Shown: positions 43,949 through 56,244 of the stretch, in pieces
Numbering within the stretch: the stretch's first letter is position 1
Layout: each line of letters opens with the position of its first letter
NCBI GenBank assembly: GCA_039000515.1
Contig: JBCFYV010000012.1
Coordinates: 90,090,392 to 90,154,391, forward strand
Length of the DNA stretch: 64,000 bases
Direction: 5' to 3'
Source: Timema cristinae
Taxonomy: Eukaryota > Arthropoda > Insecta > Phasmatodea > Timematidae
Made by a program: the position numbers and the translations under genes
The notes under the pieces: model-generated
Seen by the model: the letters and a program-made list of their open reading frames with translations, nothing else
Database searches by the model: none
What the model was told of the DNA's origin: nothing

Positions 43949-44251
43949 GCGGCGTTTTTCAACTGGTGTGCCTTGGAGGGTATGCAAGTGTGCCATGGGA
44001 GTTTGGGAAAAGTCAATAATAAGGGTTAAAATATATTATAAAATAATACTACATTTAAAAAAATCCATGATCATTACCATTATTAAAATAACCCAATGTT
44101 AAAAGTTTAGCCATTGAATCATTAAACGCAATCTTAATTTTTTTAAATGTCAATGATAACATTTTCTTTTAAACCAACCGATGGTGTTCCTTGACAATAA
44201 CTATAATGCTCTAATCAGTGTGCCGTTATTTGTAAAAGGTTGAAAATAATT
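43949..44251. mobile_element. hAT-type MITE, ~303 bp
   Basis: Left GCGGCGTTTTTCAACTGGTG and right GTAAAAGGTTGAAAATAATT are inverted ends of the type seen in hAT MITEs (TTTTCAACYGGTGTGCC). TATTTACA (43941-43948) and GATTTACA (44252-44259) are a possible 8-bp duplication with one mismatch. Confidence 0.6.
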
Positions 44252-44259
44252 GATTTACA

Positions 44260-45600
44260 TCATGGGGCTCTCACCCTCGGTAGAGGTCAATATACTAATA
44301 ACTGATAATAAAAATGATGGCAAACAAGTTTGACACACGCCAACGCTCATCTAAAGTAATCAAATGAAATTTTTAGGTTTGTTTAAATAACTTATCGCTG
44401 GTGTGTGTGGTCTTTCCATAGTTATCTCACCACCCGTTTATTTCCGTTTCCAAGGAAGCGAGTCTTAAGTTTTCATCACTCGATTCTCCCTTGCCTGGTT
44501 TATATTTAGGTTTTTTTTATGTTTACTCTTGGTCTCAAAAATGCACTCTTCTATGCTCGACACAAAAATTTACGAGCTAGAAATTTAAAAAAAAGAAACA
44601 CGCATTTTATTTGTTTTAGCGGCTCTTAAAATAGTCACGTAAAGGGTATGTGGCGTTTTGAAATAAATTGAGTGCAAAGCCTTCTTCTTCCCTCTTTGTC
44701 TCTTTTGTCCATCCTCCTCTTCACCTTCAGTCTCTCTCAATCAAGATGAAACAATCTGTCAGGATGTGTTGACGGGCAGGGCCAAAAGGAGGTTTCTGAT
44801 GTTTTGGCTTTGGTATTTGTGCAGCTGAGGTGGATAATCATTAAAACTATGCACGGTGCTTGAGTCTTAGGAGAAAGAACTGGAATGGAACCAGGACAGT
44901 AGATATGAAGCAGGGAACGTGCAGTAAATAATGAGACAAGACTGGAGTTGAAATTTGAAAATGAAATTAACTCTTGAAAGAAATAATTTCCTGACCTTTC
45001 TATAAAGAATGTAATAAATCAAGCGATTACTGAACTAGATCATATATACTCTTATTTAGTTTGTTAATGCTCAACCATACGCACTGGTGGTCACGAGGAC
45101 TACATGCCAGCTTCATATGGTTCAAGTCCACCAGGTGAACAAACAGGGTTACGTATCCGAGGCAGTGAGAAGCTCCTCCTTCCCCCCCCCCCTTCCCCCC
45201 CAACTCTGCCTTCTCTTTTCACTACTTGGTTTGAGTTTTAAATATTAAAACAAAAATATTTTTTGTTTCTTTTGCCAAACCAAAACAACGCACGCATATA
45301 ACACGTAGCTAAAAACTAAAATGAGAAGCATATAATAAAAATAGTAAATTTAAGTTTAACTAATATTATTGACAGACTCATTTCACTTGAGAAATTAAAT
45401 TTTTATACAAAAGAATAATAAACTCCATGAAACCTCCAAATATTTCGAATCTAAGGACCAGACTGGATTAAACTAAAGTAGTGTTAACATTTTTGAGAAG
45501 TGTTTACAAATACATCTAAGAACAGTTGTCATAAAATCATAAAACTCATATGTCGGTAAGCCGAGAAAGAAACGTAGCCTTGCCAATAACAATCACATAG
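44260..45600. other. Unassigned DNA upstream of neurexin
   Basis: There is a pyrimidine-rich TCTTC/CTC tract at about 44680-44750. A weak tRNA-like patch occurs near 45085-45145 (GGTTCAAGTCCACCAGG), followed by poly(C) runs at 45180-45200. No gene was recognised. Confidence 0.4.
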
Positions 45601-45606
45601 CTTTTA

Positions 45607-46888
45607 GTTAATATCTTGGCCTCTACCGATTCAATCACTATCCTGGTAACTACTGATTCAATTACTATCCTGGAATCTAACGATTCAATCACTATCCTGG
45701 TATCTACTGATGCAATTACTATTTTGGTATCTACCGATTAAATTACTATTTTGGTATCTACCAATTCAATTACTATTTTGGCATCTACCGATTCAATCAC
45801 TACCCTGGTATCTACTGATTCAATTACTATCCTGGTACCTACCGATTAAATTACTATTTTGATATCTACCGATTAAATTACTATTTTGGTATCTACCGAT
45901 TAAATTACTGTCCTGGTACCTACCGATTAAATTACTATTTTTATATCTACCGATTCAATCACTATCCTGGTATCTACTTATTCAATTACTATTTTGGTAT
46001 CTACCGATTAAATTACTGTCCTGATGTCTACCGATTCAATCACTATCCTGGTATCTATCGATTCAAATACTATCCTGGAATCTGACGATTCAATTACTAT
46101 TTTGGTATCTACCAATTCAATCACTATCCTGGTATCTACCGATTCAATTACTATTTTGGTAACTACCGATTAAATTACTGTCCTGGTACCTACCGATTAA
46201 ATTACTATTTTGATATCTACCGATTCAATCACTATCCTGGTATCTACTGATTCAATTACTATTTTGGTATCTACCGATTAAATTACTGTCCTGATGTCTA
46301 CTGATTCAATCACTATTCTGGTATCTACCGATTCAAATACTATCCTGGAATCTGACAATTCAATTACTATTTTGGTATCTACCAATTCAGTCTCTATCCT
46401 GGTATCTACCGATTCAATTACTATTTGGATATACCGATTAAATACTATTTTGGTAACTACCGATTAAATTACTATTTTGGTATCTACCGATTAAATTACT
46501 ATTTTGGTAACTACCGATTAAATTACTGTCACGGTATCTACAGATTCAATCACTATCCTGGTATCTACCGATTCAATTACTATTTTGGTATCTACCGATT
46601 AAATTAGTATTTTGGTATCTACCAATTGTATCACTATCCTGGTATCTACCAATTCAATTACTATCCTGGAATCTGACGATTCAATTACTATTTTGGTATC
46701 TACCAATTCAATCACTATCCTGGTATCTACCGATTCAATTACTATTTTTGTATCTACCGATTAAATTACTATTTTGGTAACTACCGATTAAATTACTGTC
46801 ATGGTATCTACCGATTCAATCACTATCCTGGTATCTACCGATTCAATTACTATTTTGGTATCTACCGATTCAATTACAATCTTGGTTT
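45607..46888. repeat. 27-bp minisatellite, ~47 units, with 270-bp higher-order period
   Basis: The unit contains GGTATCTACCGATTC then AATCACTATCCT. Main variants are TCAATCACTATCCTGG and TAAATTACTATTTTGG, so units fall into types. The same order of types recurs: CTGTCCTGGTACC at 45908 and 46178 starts two blocks exactly 270 bp (10 units) apart. CTGTCACGG at 46526 and CTGTCATGG at 46796 start another pair 270 bp apart. Because 27 is divisible by three, some frames stay open for tens of codons, for example 46425-46607 with YRLNYYFG-type repeats. Other unit types put TAA or TGA into each frame, so this is not a gene. Confidence 0.96.
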
Positions 46889-47024
46889 ATAACGATAAGT
46901 TGCTCCTGAGGAAATAATTCCAGCTAAAGGGCTGGGCATTCGTTAAACCTTAGTAAAGATAGGAACTGTATTTCTTGTCATTCATGTTTTATTTTATCTG
47001 ATATTATTATTTTTAACTTGTGAA

Positions 47025-47212
47025 CCTTGAACCTTTGGCCGGAATCAATATTGCCCCCACCCCTTGTGTTTTCTCCGAGATGGTTTCACACTTTACCTCT
47101 ATGCAAATGGGGTAGATTCTCTCTAAACTCTATCTTATTCGTGCTTGTTCATTTAGTATTATTATATGCGTATAGCCCAATTGTAGAGGGGCAGATATTA
47201 AGAAAGATCCTC
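47025..47212 (+). mobile_element. SINE-B copy, diverged
   Basis: CTTTGGCCGGAATCAATATT (worn B box), TCCGAGATGGTTTCACACTT, CTCTATGCAAATGGGGTAGA and GCGTATAGCCCAATTGTAGA follow family order. Confidence 0.7.
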
Positions 47213-48305
47213 AACTGTCACTTAAGGTAATACAGGAAAACTTATATTAAGATTATAATAGGAAGAACCATATCTAACAGTTACTAACCTAATTTATAGT
47301 ATTTTAATATAACCATACGTCAATCCATGTGATAATCAGCTCTTTTTAATAGCTAAATACTAATAACAGTCTAATAGTTGTCAATATTACAAGAATTATA
47401 ATATAGCAGTGAGCTGGTGGTTTGCCTCTACCCAAGAGTCCTGGATTATAACCCCCATAAAGTGCAATGGGGATATTTTTTATTTAAATTGTACCCTCTT
47501 TTATAAGCGTGACGTATTTATAATAATCAAATAAATTACATAGTGAAGATAACAAAGCTCTTTATACCTGATATACTCATTTAGATAGTAATTGCGCTCT
47601 GAGAGGTCTCTTTTTGCTAGCAAAATCTGAACTCTGGTAAGGGAAAAAAACTTCGTTCAAAGACTTCCTCCAAAAAACCACGTTTATTTTAATTATTTAA
47701 CTTTTTAGATCGATATTTTAAGCAAGGTAAAAAAGGAGGAATATTTTTATATGACTCAAGTTGTTAAATTTATTTTAACCCGCACTTTATTCGGATATCC
47801 TTTCCTATATTTAGCTTCAATTTATATCTTGTACACTTAGCACCTGTGACACTGATAATTAATTAAAGATTTGGTTAGTACCATTTGGTTAAAGTTATTC
47901 CTTTATACTAGATTACAGTATTTTTCCAAAATTGCAATTTATATGCCTGGACGTGAAGCACTATATTGATTCATGTCGTTTAAGATATTATATTTTTTGG
48001 TTGAATGGAACTTACACTGAGTAATTTGGCGTAGCGATATCTCTTTAATTAACTCTGAATTAAATCTTTCTAATTAATTCTGAACTAAATAAACTTAAAG
48101 CTGGATTTATTTTGTAGATATATACATTTAACCTTACAATACAGAAAATATTTGTTTTGTACAAACATTTCTAAACCTTATATGTGCTGTAATTTAAATA
48201 GTTTTTAAATAATGAGATTTAATATATAACCGTTATTTATGTATTTTATATTAAACCATATATAATCTTATATGACTATTAAACCATGAATGCTTAGCTA
48301 TTTTT
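47213..48305. other. AT-rich DNA, nothing firm
   Basis: A weak tRNA-like patch lies near 47407-47465 (GGTGGTTTGCC, CCTGGATTATAACCC). Nothing else was recognised. Confidence 0.4.
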
Positions 48306-48309
48306 AATA

Positions 48310-49003
48310 CAGTAGATCTTGGATAATTTGACCGTATAAATTCGAATTCATGTTTAATTAGAACTTTTCCCTTGGTCCCTTGAAACGTCTATTATAACAA
48401 TGGTAAGAAATCACATGTAGTTCAAACTTATTTTGTTCAATTCGAAGTAAAATTGACCCGAAGATTAAGAAAAACATCCTTATATCTCACGTAGAGAACA
48501 CTTTTTTTTTTTACTTGACTGTTGCTGCGCGCATAACAGGCTTTCTGCGTGCAGGGGCACTAAAGTTTTGTGTTTTGTGTTCCTTGTGAGGATTTTGTGA
48601 ATTTGGAAGAGACTTTAGAGATGCATAAAATTAGACAGATGTTGTGAACAATAGAAATGACAGTGCAGCTTCAGATGAAAAAGGGGAACAGATGGAACTT
48701 CCAGATAAACTGATCACAACATCTACACAAGCCATGGACCACATCGATTAGTTGAGGGACAATGTAATGTGAGCCCATCTACTCTCCAGGTGCAGAATAA
48801 ACAAGAGTTTATTTGTACGGTACATATTGTTATGGACAATCTAAGAATAAAATTATATGTATACGCTACTGTAGTTTGCGCCACTGAATTGATGTTTGAA
48901 GTTATTTTTTTTAGCCCAAAGAATAACTTAGCTAATTTGAATTCTTGGATAGGTCGAATTTTTCTAGTGATACGTTCAGCTTAGAATTAAGCCAGTTCGA
49001 CTG
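48310..49003. mobile_element. Tigger/pogo-like element, 694 bp, TA target duplication
   Basis: Left end CAGTAGATCTTGGATAATTT and right end reverse-complemented CAGTCGAACTGGCTTAATTC are imperfect inverted repeats of the CAGT-GAAC-type pogo ends. Each is bordered by TA (48308-48309, 49004-49005). Further inward, TCGAATTCATG-type sequence recurs on both sides. The centre has weak coding character (LQMKKGN around 48665-48690) but no recognisable DDE domain, so the element is non-autonomous. Confidence 0.72.
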
Positions 49004-49309
49004 TAATATGAATAATGCTTAGCAAAAATATAATAAAATAAGTTACAATATTTACTTCTCATTTGTAGGTGTACTATTCTTATGTTTTGTTTGGACTCTT
49101 AAATATGCTTGGAATTTTTAAATCTAAATAAATTTAAAATAGTAAATATGTTTTACCAAAACTACAACCAAGAGATATTCCTGTTACAAAATTTGACACT
49201 CCTTTATTAATTCCCCCCCCCCCACCCCCTGTAAGACTCCTAAAATTGGTCTAGAAGTATATTCACCTAATATAACGAAACTTAACTTCAGTTAAGAATC
49301 AAGTGCACA

Positions 49310-49500
49310 CGACTCATAAACCAACTTAAATCTAAAATAGACTCAATATTCAGTCTCCAGCTATTGATTATTCAGTGTGAAAAGAGAAACCCACATTTCG
49401 CCCATAATACATTTTCAGCCACAACAGGACTCTAACCCCGGGACACAAAGTTCAATTGTCAGACCACAACCGACTGAGCTAAGGCGTCGGACTTTGTGTA
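49310..49500 (-). mobile_element. SINE-E copy
   Basis: On the minus strand: GCCTTAGCTCAGTCGGTTGT (A box), GTCCCGGGGTTAGAGTCCTG (degraded B box), GGCGAAATGTGGGTTTCTC and GGAGACTGAATATTGAGTC, in the same order as at 37998. Confidence 0.8.
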
Positions 49501-49544
49501 TATTAAGTTGTGCTACAAGTCCTTGATTGGACTACCTTCAGCTA

Positions 49545-49695
49545 ACGCTAATCTAAGGACACAGGAAAAGGATGGTGATTTTGAATGAAGTCCCTGTCAT
49601 TCACCTGGAGAGAGGAAGGAGACCCACTAATAATAGAGAGAAAAAATTCCCCCCAGTACACCCAGACAGTATTGAGCCTTGGCCTATCAGGTCTA
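49545..49695 (-). mobile_element. SINE-B copy, partial
   Basis: AGGAAAAGGATGGTGATTTT, ATTCACCTGGAGAGAGGAAG, CCCCCAGTACACCCAGACAG and GGCCTATCAGGTCTAGTCC match body and B-box region. The tail is lost. Confidence 0.65.
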
Positions 49696-49799
49696 GTCCG
49701 GGTCGAGCACACCTCAGGACATTTTACTTGTAAACTATTCTAACAACCTTGACCTGTTCCTTTAAGAGACCATCTTGTCGAATCTGTCAGTAGTGCCAA

Positions 49800-50060
49800 C
49801 CTTGTCTTAACACGCGGCGCCTCTATGGCTCTTGCCGACGACCCAACAGGGAATTAATGAGGGAAGAGTCCATTTTCTTGCAAGGGAGGTGGGGAGGGGA
49901 TAAAGAGGGAAAGAGAGAAAGAGGGGGGGGGGTTCATCCCCATCGATCCATTTGGGGCTCGCCGAGGAGATGCGCACAGGGCTGTGCGCAGATAGTTCCA
50001 TCTGAGGATGTCTAAGGTCTTCAGGATGATGAAAGAAAACGATAAGGGAAATAAGATAAA
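49800..50060. other. GC-rich island with purine tract and TGCGCA palindrome
   Basis: Includes ACACGCGGCGCCTCTATGGC, a long A/G-only tract (about 49890-49930) and a near-palindrome TGCGCACAGGGCTGTGCGCA at 49971-49990. No repeat family covers it. It lies about 7.3 kb upstream of the neurexin ATG and could be a 5' non-coding exon or enhancer; this is inference. A 64-codon minus-strand frame across it has no domain. Confidence 0.35.
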
Positions 50061-50069
50061 AAAAGGAGG

Positions 50070-51390
50070 AAAGGTTGGGGTGGGGATGGGGGGTACTCAG
50101 GAGAGAAACACGTGTAAAAATTTAAGATAAAATTCCCCTCTCCAGATGGTTTTCTTTATTACTTGCGTTCCTTCGGTTTGGCCTAATTTTTCCTTCTCCG
50201 TTAAGTCTGTAAGGCACAGCTGTTCTTTTCTCATTATTCTAGAATTTATAACAATGCGTTATTTTTAGGGTGGGGTAGATGGAAGACTTCTGGCTAATTA
50301 AGGCATCTAACACATGCGTTGAAATGGTGTAAGCAAACACAAACTCCTCCCCTCCCCCGTACCCCCCCCCCCCCACACAAACGAATAGCCACACACAGAA
50401 TATATATTATTCGGTACAACTCTATTTTCTACTTACCACGGAAATGAAAGCAGAGTGAGAATAATTTGCGTTCCGCATTTTTTAAAGGGCTTAAAATGTG
50501 TTCTGTACGTTTTTCTTTCTGTGGGTTGAAATCATTTTAAGCAGATGGCTACCAAAGAGAGCTTTCAATGGAAAAATTGTTCAAATAGACTTGGTGGATG
50601 CTAAAAAAAAGTTATTTTTCAACATTGTTGTTTTTTCCTGCCTTTTTTTTAAGACGGTAATCATTCGTACATTGTGTTCATCTGAAGCGTCGTGTCCCTT
50701 AAAAGTATAATTTAAAAAGATAATAATGAAGATAGATATCTTGAAAAATAAAATGTTCTACTCTATTTTTATCTCCAATTAAATAAACAATCTTAGCGAA
50801 AAAAGACTAATCAACTATTTGCTAAGGAGCATCCTTGAATCTAAGAGTGATTTTTCTTCTTTCGGTTTTCAAGTTTTTAACTCTTTTAGATTTGTTTTGA
50901 TAACTTTGAAAAGATAGACAATAAAGCATAATTTAAAAGTGACTCAGAACAGAATACACATTTTACTTTGGTTGTAGCACACGAAATAAATTCATTAAAC
51001 CCTTTTAAACGTGACTCAATATTTGTCTTAAAAATGCACATATCATTTCACCCCGAGATCAGGGTTTAAGTTAGATGATAAACAAAAGGTTGAACTAAAC
51101 ATAACAAAGTGTATTTATTTTATTTAATTGTAATCATGACGGCATTTACAAAACAGGTGTTTAGTTAGACAACTCATTCATGAACAGTGAGGTAGTCCAA
51201 TTAACCTTTCAAAATAAAATAAAATAACAGATTTAGTCACACTATCTCTCTATAAATATTATTAAAAACATACTTCACAAAACGAAAACAAATATCCTTT
51301 TCCTTTTGATGCTTATTTTGGTAAAAACTACGATCCACATAAAACGCTATTTTGTTACCTAACTTTTATTATGTAGAATTTATAGCTTGA
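50070..51390. other. AT-rich DNA with poly(C) run
   Basis: A C-run lies at about 50363-50374. No gene or element boundary was recognised. Confidence 0.4.
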
Positions 51391-51599
51391 CGAGATACGA
51401 AGTTATATTTTAACCGATCGTAAAAATATAAAAAATAGAATTAATAGTATTTTTGAAATGATTGGTCGTACTTTAAGAGTCAAAAGAATCCTATTGACGT
51501 AAAATCACCAAAAGATTATGAAAAAATAAATAGATTGAGAAAAGAGTAATATCTCTGTCCACCCAAGAACATAACAATCAAATTCATATTTTCAAAGAC

Positions 51600-52262
51600 C
51601 TCTACAATATATAAATATGTTAATATATATATATATATACATGTTTACGATATAATATACTGTAAATTATATATAATTGCTTATATGTCAAATTTATTAG
51701 TTTTATAAAAAATATATTTTAAATACACGATTTTTAGATACTTTATTAGTACTAAAAAATTACGTTGATAAATTAATTCGGATCTCTAATACTCTAATAG
51801 TTGAAGATATATAATCAAGATTTGAAATTTCTGCTAATGTAAAGTAGGCCCTACTACAAAAGAAATTTTCATAGGAAAATGAGAATTTTAAATTTGTTTG
51901 TAATGTAACTGTGCCTAGATATGAATTGTAATTAAAATCGTTGGAGTGATTTTTTAGGAATTCAATTTGTTCTATTTTCACCTTTTAGTAAGCTACCCTA
52001 ACTGATCTTTAGAGCTAGAATTATAATTCCAAATACTCCTCAGAATAGCCTTACTAAAAGCCTAGATACAAAGTTTTATTTCGATCAGTAAAATGGTTTC
52101 GGCTGTATGCCGATATATAGACACACAGGCAGAGAGACGGCATCGCTAAAACCACTTTTCCGGTTTCCGGGATCATGAAACGTCGATGTTTATCAAAATT
52201 GATAGTTAGACTTTATTGACGATCACAATAATTCTCTTTGCGAGGTCTCTAAGGAAAGTAAT
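51600..52262 (+). repeat. HP-family repeat copy
   Basis: GTGCCTAGATATGAATTGTA, TTCACCTTTTAGTAAGCTAC, ATACAAAGTTTTATTTCGAT, ACACACAGGCAGAGAGACGG, ATCATGAAACGTCGATGTTT and TTGACGATCACAATAATTCT follow the order of the copy at 35240. The terminal hairpin is degraded. Confidence 0.7.
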
Positions 52263-52811
52263 AATAAGAAACATATAATTTTAAACTACTAAGAAGTCAA
52301 CAATGAATTCAATAGGACTTAATTTCGAGAATTAGCCGAAGCAAATTCAAAGAGATTGGGATAAATTCATTACAATTTACGACCTGCAAGGTGTTTACAT
52401 AAATACATACGTACAGATAAAGGTCTAAGATATACGGGTCAGACTACTCTCTAGTTCCAGTGATCAGCCACTAAAGCCAAAAAGCGCTAGTCTCTTAGCA
52501 TACTAATAGCACTCGTGCGATTCAAATATTGTAGGGACATTTGAAACACAACGCTTTAATTTTAAAGTTTTAATGAATATGGGGACCAGAGAAAAAAAAA
52601 ATTATTGCTTAAAATATAACATTATTTTTAATAAACACGTCAACTACAATAATTCTTTGTAATGAGTGTTAAAATATTTAAGGTTGCTTGGTAAAGCCAA
52701 ATATATATTCTCTTTACATACTTAAATTCTGTTTACCTGTGGAGAGGACTTTATAAAGATGGCATTATATTTAAATGGTAGGAATATTATTATAAGTAAA
52801 ATATATTAGAG

Positions 52812-53472
52812 CAGTGGTTTCCAACCTTTCACATCGTTTGACTTCGATTTTTGTCCCTGGGACCATCCCAACATTTTGATTGCTACAAACATTTATATTC
52901 TAGTGTTTATTTATCTTCTCACTGCACCCACGGCTATCCAAATTTAATTAAATTTTTAGGTAAGTAGACTTTAGAAGAAATATACCCTTATTTACTTGGA
53001 GGAAGAAGTGGAAACCACTTATGAATTATCACCCCCTCTACACCCGGCCAAAATTTGAATCCCAACCTTCTCATTCCCAAAAAACCAAATGATCATTACA
53101 TTAATCCCTCTTGCACACTGATACTTGTTTTAATTACCATAAATTGCTTATATAATGACCATACTAATGTGATTAAAATGTTGTAAATGAGAATCATCCA
53201 GCCCAGTGAGTATTTTGGCTGGTATGGTATCGGTACAGCCCACCCAAATACTGGTCTGCTACAGTTAGTAAAGTCAGAGTTGTGTAAACAAAAGGGACAT
53301 AAGTAGTTTTTATTATTTTAAGAGCTTACATTTCTATAAATTTGGATTTTGCACCTTCCTATAGTAATTATAATAGATTAACAAAGTAAATAAGCTCAAC
53401 AAGTCCTGTGACCACACCCAAAGCATACCATGACCCCAAATAGGGTTGTGGTCCCTTGGTTGGAAACCACTA
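52812..53472. mobile_element. hAT-type MITE, 661 bp, 8-bp target duplication
   Basis: Ends CAGTGGTTTCCAACCTTTC (left) and TAGTGGTTTCCAACCAAGGG (right reverse-complemented). Flanks TATTAGAG (52804-52811) and TAGTAGAG (53473-53480) form an 8-bp duplication with one mismatch. CCCTGGGACC inside the left end and GGGTTGTGGTCCC in the right end are also typical. A SINE-B sits inside. Confidence 0.8.
52950..53115 (-). mobile_element. SINE-B copy nested in hAT-type MITE
   Basis: AGTAGACTTTAGAAGAAATA, CTTATTTACTTGGAGGAAGA, AGTGGAAACCACTTATGAA and the B box AAATTTGAATCCC are in order; the tail is worn. Confidence 0.7.
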
Positions 53473-53479
53473 TAGTAGA

Positions 53480-55030
53480 GTCGTGGGGGGAGGGGGGGCT
53501 GTTAGGATCTAGTCTTATCAACTATCTTACGACATCTGAGGGAAATTGTATTTGACTCTATATGGTGATATTTTGAATAATTTGTCTGTATATTAAGACC
53601 AATAAACGATATGACATTTAAAAATGAGGAAGAATAGTTTTTTTGACTAAGAATAAACTGAAACTGAAACTAAAGCATTGTAATATTACAACTTTTGTGA
53701 AAAGCCTAAATTATTGCGTAAACTCACCTCTTTATCCCCCCCCCTCTCCCTTCCACACAAAATGTACCAAGCTAAATTTGATCAAAATATATATCTTATG
53801 CAAAAACAAGCAAATTTAAATGCTTAAAAAAAATTTAACATTCAATTAATATAATTTTGATATGTATTTTACTATAAATCTCATTTTTCGGTCATCCTAA
53901 CTATTTTCTCTACTCACCATATTACCTTAAACCATCAAATGAAATCACAGTAGTTCAAACTTCTTGGCAATATTTGAATTGCGCACGTTCTATTATTTTA
54001 AGATACTAGCGCTTTTTGGCTTCAACGTCAGCTCACTGGAACTAGAACTTTTACATGCTGTTCGTAAAGACTGTCATAGGGTGCATACAGATCAACGGAC
54101 AACTGTACAGAGTAAACTTTTTTATTAACATCCAGGTGAGGTTCAATCGATCAATATCACAATTTTGCAGACAAAAAATATAAATTTGTATGAGGGTTGC
54201 GAGAAAAATTTGATTCGTTGAGTTAATTTTACTGACGTGCATCTGCAAGAATGCACAAAGTGAGAATAGAGCTAGCTCAACTACGCTGAAGCGTAGTGTT
54301 AGGGGAGGGGGGAGAGGGATGAAGAAGGAGGAGTGCATTAAAGCGTGTTTGTGAGTGTGTGTATTATATATATTATATAATATATATATATATATATATA
54401 TGCGCGTCAGTGCCATAGCTATCATAACACGCTACCTAGATATCTGAAAATTTTCACGAACGCTGAATACCATGTCAGTGTTCAAAAAGTTTCTTTGTCA
54501 AATGAAGAATGTAGGAAACTCCTCTCCGATTCGATTTCTGATAGAACTCGACATTGTTTATCTAATATCTTGATTGATCGACCTTTTTTTTAAGGCTGTT
54601 TTATAACTTTAGGCATGTTATTGATTAAATATAATTTCCCTAAATAATTTTTTTTCTTGGTTAAGACGTTACCTTTGCTATTATTTTTAAGTAAAAAGAT
54701 CAAGCTTTTTTATATATAGACCTATTTTAGCAAAACTATAGAGTTTATATTATAGATATTTTTATTCGAAACATTTAAATCTATATGTATTTTAAAAGAG
54801 AAAACAACATATTTATGTTTGGTTTTTTTTTCAAGTTAAAATATTTAATCAAAACCAATTTTCAAACACTTTAAGAAGAACATATTTATCTTTCTAATTA
54901 TACATTCATAATTTTTTTGAACAATATATTTGAAGAATTATCTCAAACATGCTGTCAGATAGTACAATATGTTTGAATAATGCACTGGTCTCATGGAACT
55001 CTTTTTTCTCCTAAAATTTTATATTTCCCA
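53480..55030. other. AT-rich DNA with (TA)n tract
   Basis: A TA-rich tract lies at 54361-54402. A minus-strand frame of 124 codons (54051-54425) begins inside the TA repeat, reading alternating I/Y, and has no domain, so it is rejected as a gene. Confidence 0.45.
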
Positions 55031-55035
55031 TAATA

Positions 55036-55238
55036 GGGGTCAGTTGCATAGTCAGAATTAGTGCGCCTCAAGTACAGCTCAAACCAAACACAAGATGACA
55101 CCTACTTAGACCAGAATGGAATGGGTCTGTTTTGCATCTAAAACTGGCCCATTACATTCGAATTTAGGTAGGTGTCGTTTTGTACTTAGTTTCGAGCCGT
55201 ACTTGAAGTGCACTAAGTCTGACTATGAATCTGGCTCT
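55036..55238. mobile_element. ~203-bp palindromic MITE
   Basis: Left GGGGTCAGTTGCATAGTCAG and right reverse-complemented AGAGCCAGATTCATAGTCAG start inverted arms of about 75 bp (TTAGTGC, TCAAGTAC, GACACCTAC). GGGGYCAG-type ends recall PIF/Harbinger MITEs, but no 3-bp duplication was confirmed. Confidence 0.75.
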
Positions 55239-55394
55239 ATGTGTATCTGAAATCTACTTATTCTGCTTTCAAACTATCATCTCTGGAGGTCAAGAAGCGA
55301 GACTTTGCTCGCATTCATAAAGATTGTATAGCAAGAGCAAAAAGACGATATATACGATTTTATTTTAATTAGTGTCACTTATTCTAGGGGTGTA

Positions 55395-55605
55395 TCCGAC
55401 CAAACACAAAGAAAATTTCTTATAAACATGGGTCTGGAAACGCTTATTTGTAGAGTTATTAAAAGCTTTCCTCACAGATGGATTGGTCACGGGGAACCTA
55501 TTGAATGGCCTTCTCGATCACCAAATTTGAACCCAATGGATTTAAAAAAAAATCTCTGGTGACATTTAAAGTCCATTATTCACGCAACTCTTGTCCCTTA
55601 TGTTG
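55395..55605 (+). pseudogene. mariner-type transposase C-terminal remnant
   Basis: One frame reads FPHRWIGHGEPIEWPSRSPN, then LNPMDL, then LW, a stop and HLKSIIHAT. This matches the conserved end of mariner/Tc1-like transposases of insects (WIGRxGPxxWPxRSPDLxPLD). The third catalytic acidic residue position (SPD) reads Asn here, and an in-frame TGA follows, so it is inactive. Catalytic residues 1 and 2 and the DNA-binding region were not found. The remnant ends about 15 bp from PB-MITE copy 3. Confidence 0.75.
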
Positions 55606-55616
55606 GCGTTTTATGA

Positions 55617-55993
55617 TGTAATGGAAGAAGACGTGAGTAAGGCCAGTGTTTTTTCAGTTTTTATTGCAAACACATTTTATGGCACTTTTTTATTGCTCCA
55701 GTACAAATATGGAGTTTAATTTTCTTTACATGGTGATATCAACAGTTTCTGAATATTTCTCATGAACATGGTGTCATTATCTAACAGACTTTTTAAATGA
55801 CGAGATAAGTTGTCATTAAATTCCAGAACACTCTTGACAGATATTTAAAAAAATTGATGTCACCGTGTGAAAAAAGTTAAATTCAATGTTTGTACTGGAG
55901 CAATATTCTATTTACTTCAGTGAAAAAATTGTTTTACCATAAAAACTTCAAAAACACTGGCATTTTCTCACATCCCCTTCCATTTCACCTTAA
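55617..55993. mobile_element. PB-MITE copy 3
   Basis: Palindromic like copies 1 and 2: AATGGAAGAAGACGTGAGTA on the left and AAATGGAAGGGGATGTGAGA for the right reverse-complemented. The right end keeps CACCTTAA (TTAA 55990-55993); the left TTAA is lost. Confidence 0.75.
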
Positions 55994-56244
55994 GAGAGCG
56001 TATCGTAAGTGGATGTGTGCAAATACGTAACATATCACGTGTACTCTACAGAGTATGACAAAGTAAGGAACACAGGCTCAGGGAAGCATAGATGGAGAAC
56101 AACATTTTGAACAATTTATGGAACAAAAATTTTCAGTCTTGTGTTTTTGTTTGTTCTGTTAAACTTTTTCTTAATTAGTTGCATCGCTCCTGCTGAATTG
56201 GTTACTAATTGAACAGTGAACGTATAGTCCAAACGGGCAGCAAG

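Noticed and set aside
46425..46607. 60-codon open frame with repeating YRLNYYFG-type residues
   Set aside because: It lies entirely in the 27-bp minisatellite. The frame stays open only because 27 is a multiple of three, and other units place stops in every frame.
54051..54425. 124-codon minus-strand frame
   Set aside because: It starts in a TA microsatellite (alternating I/Y) and has no domain or codon bias.
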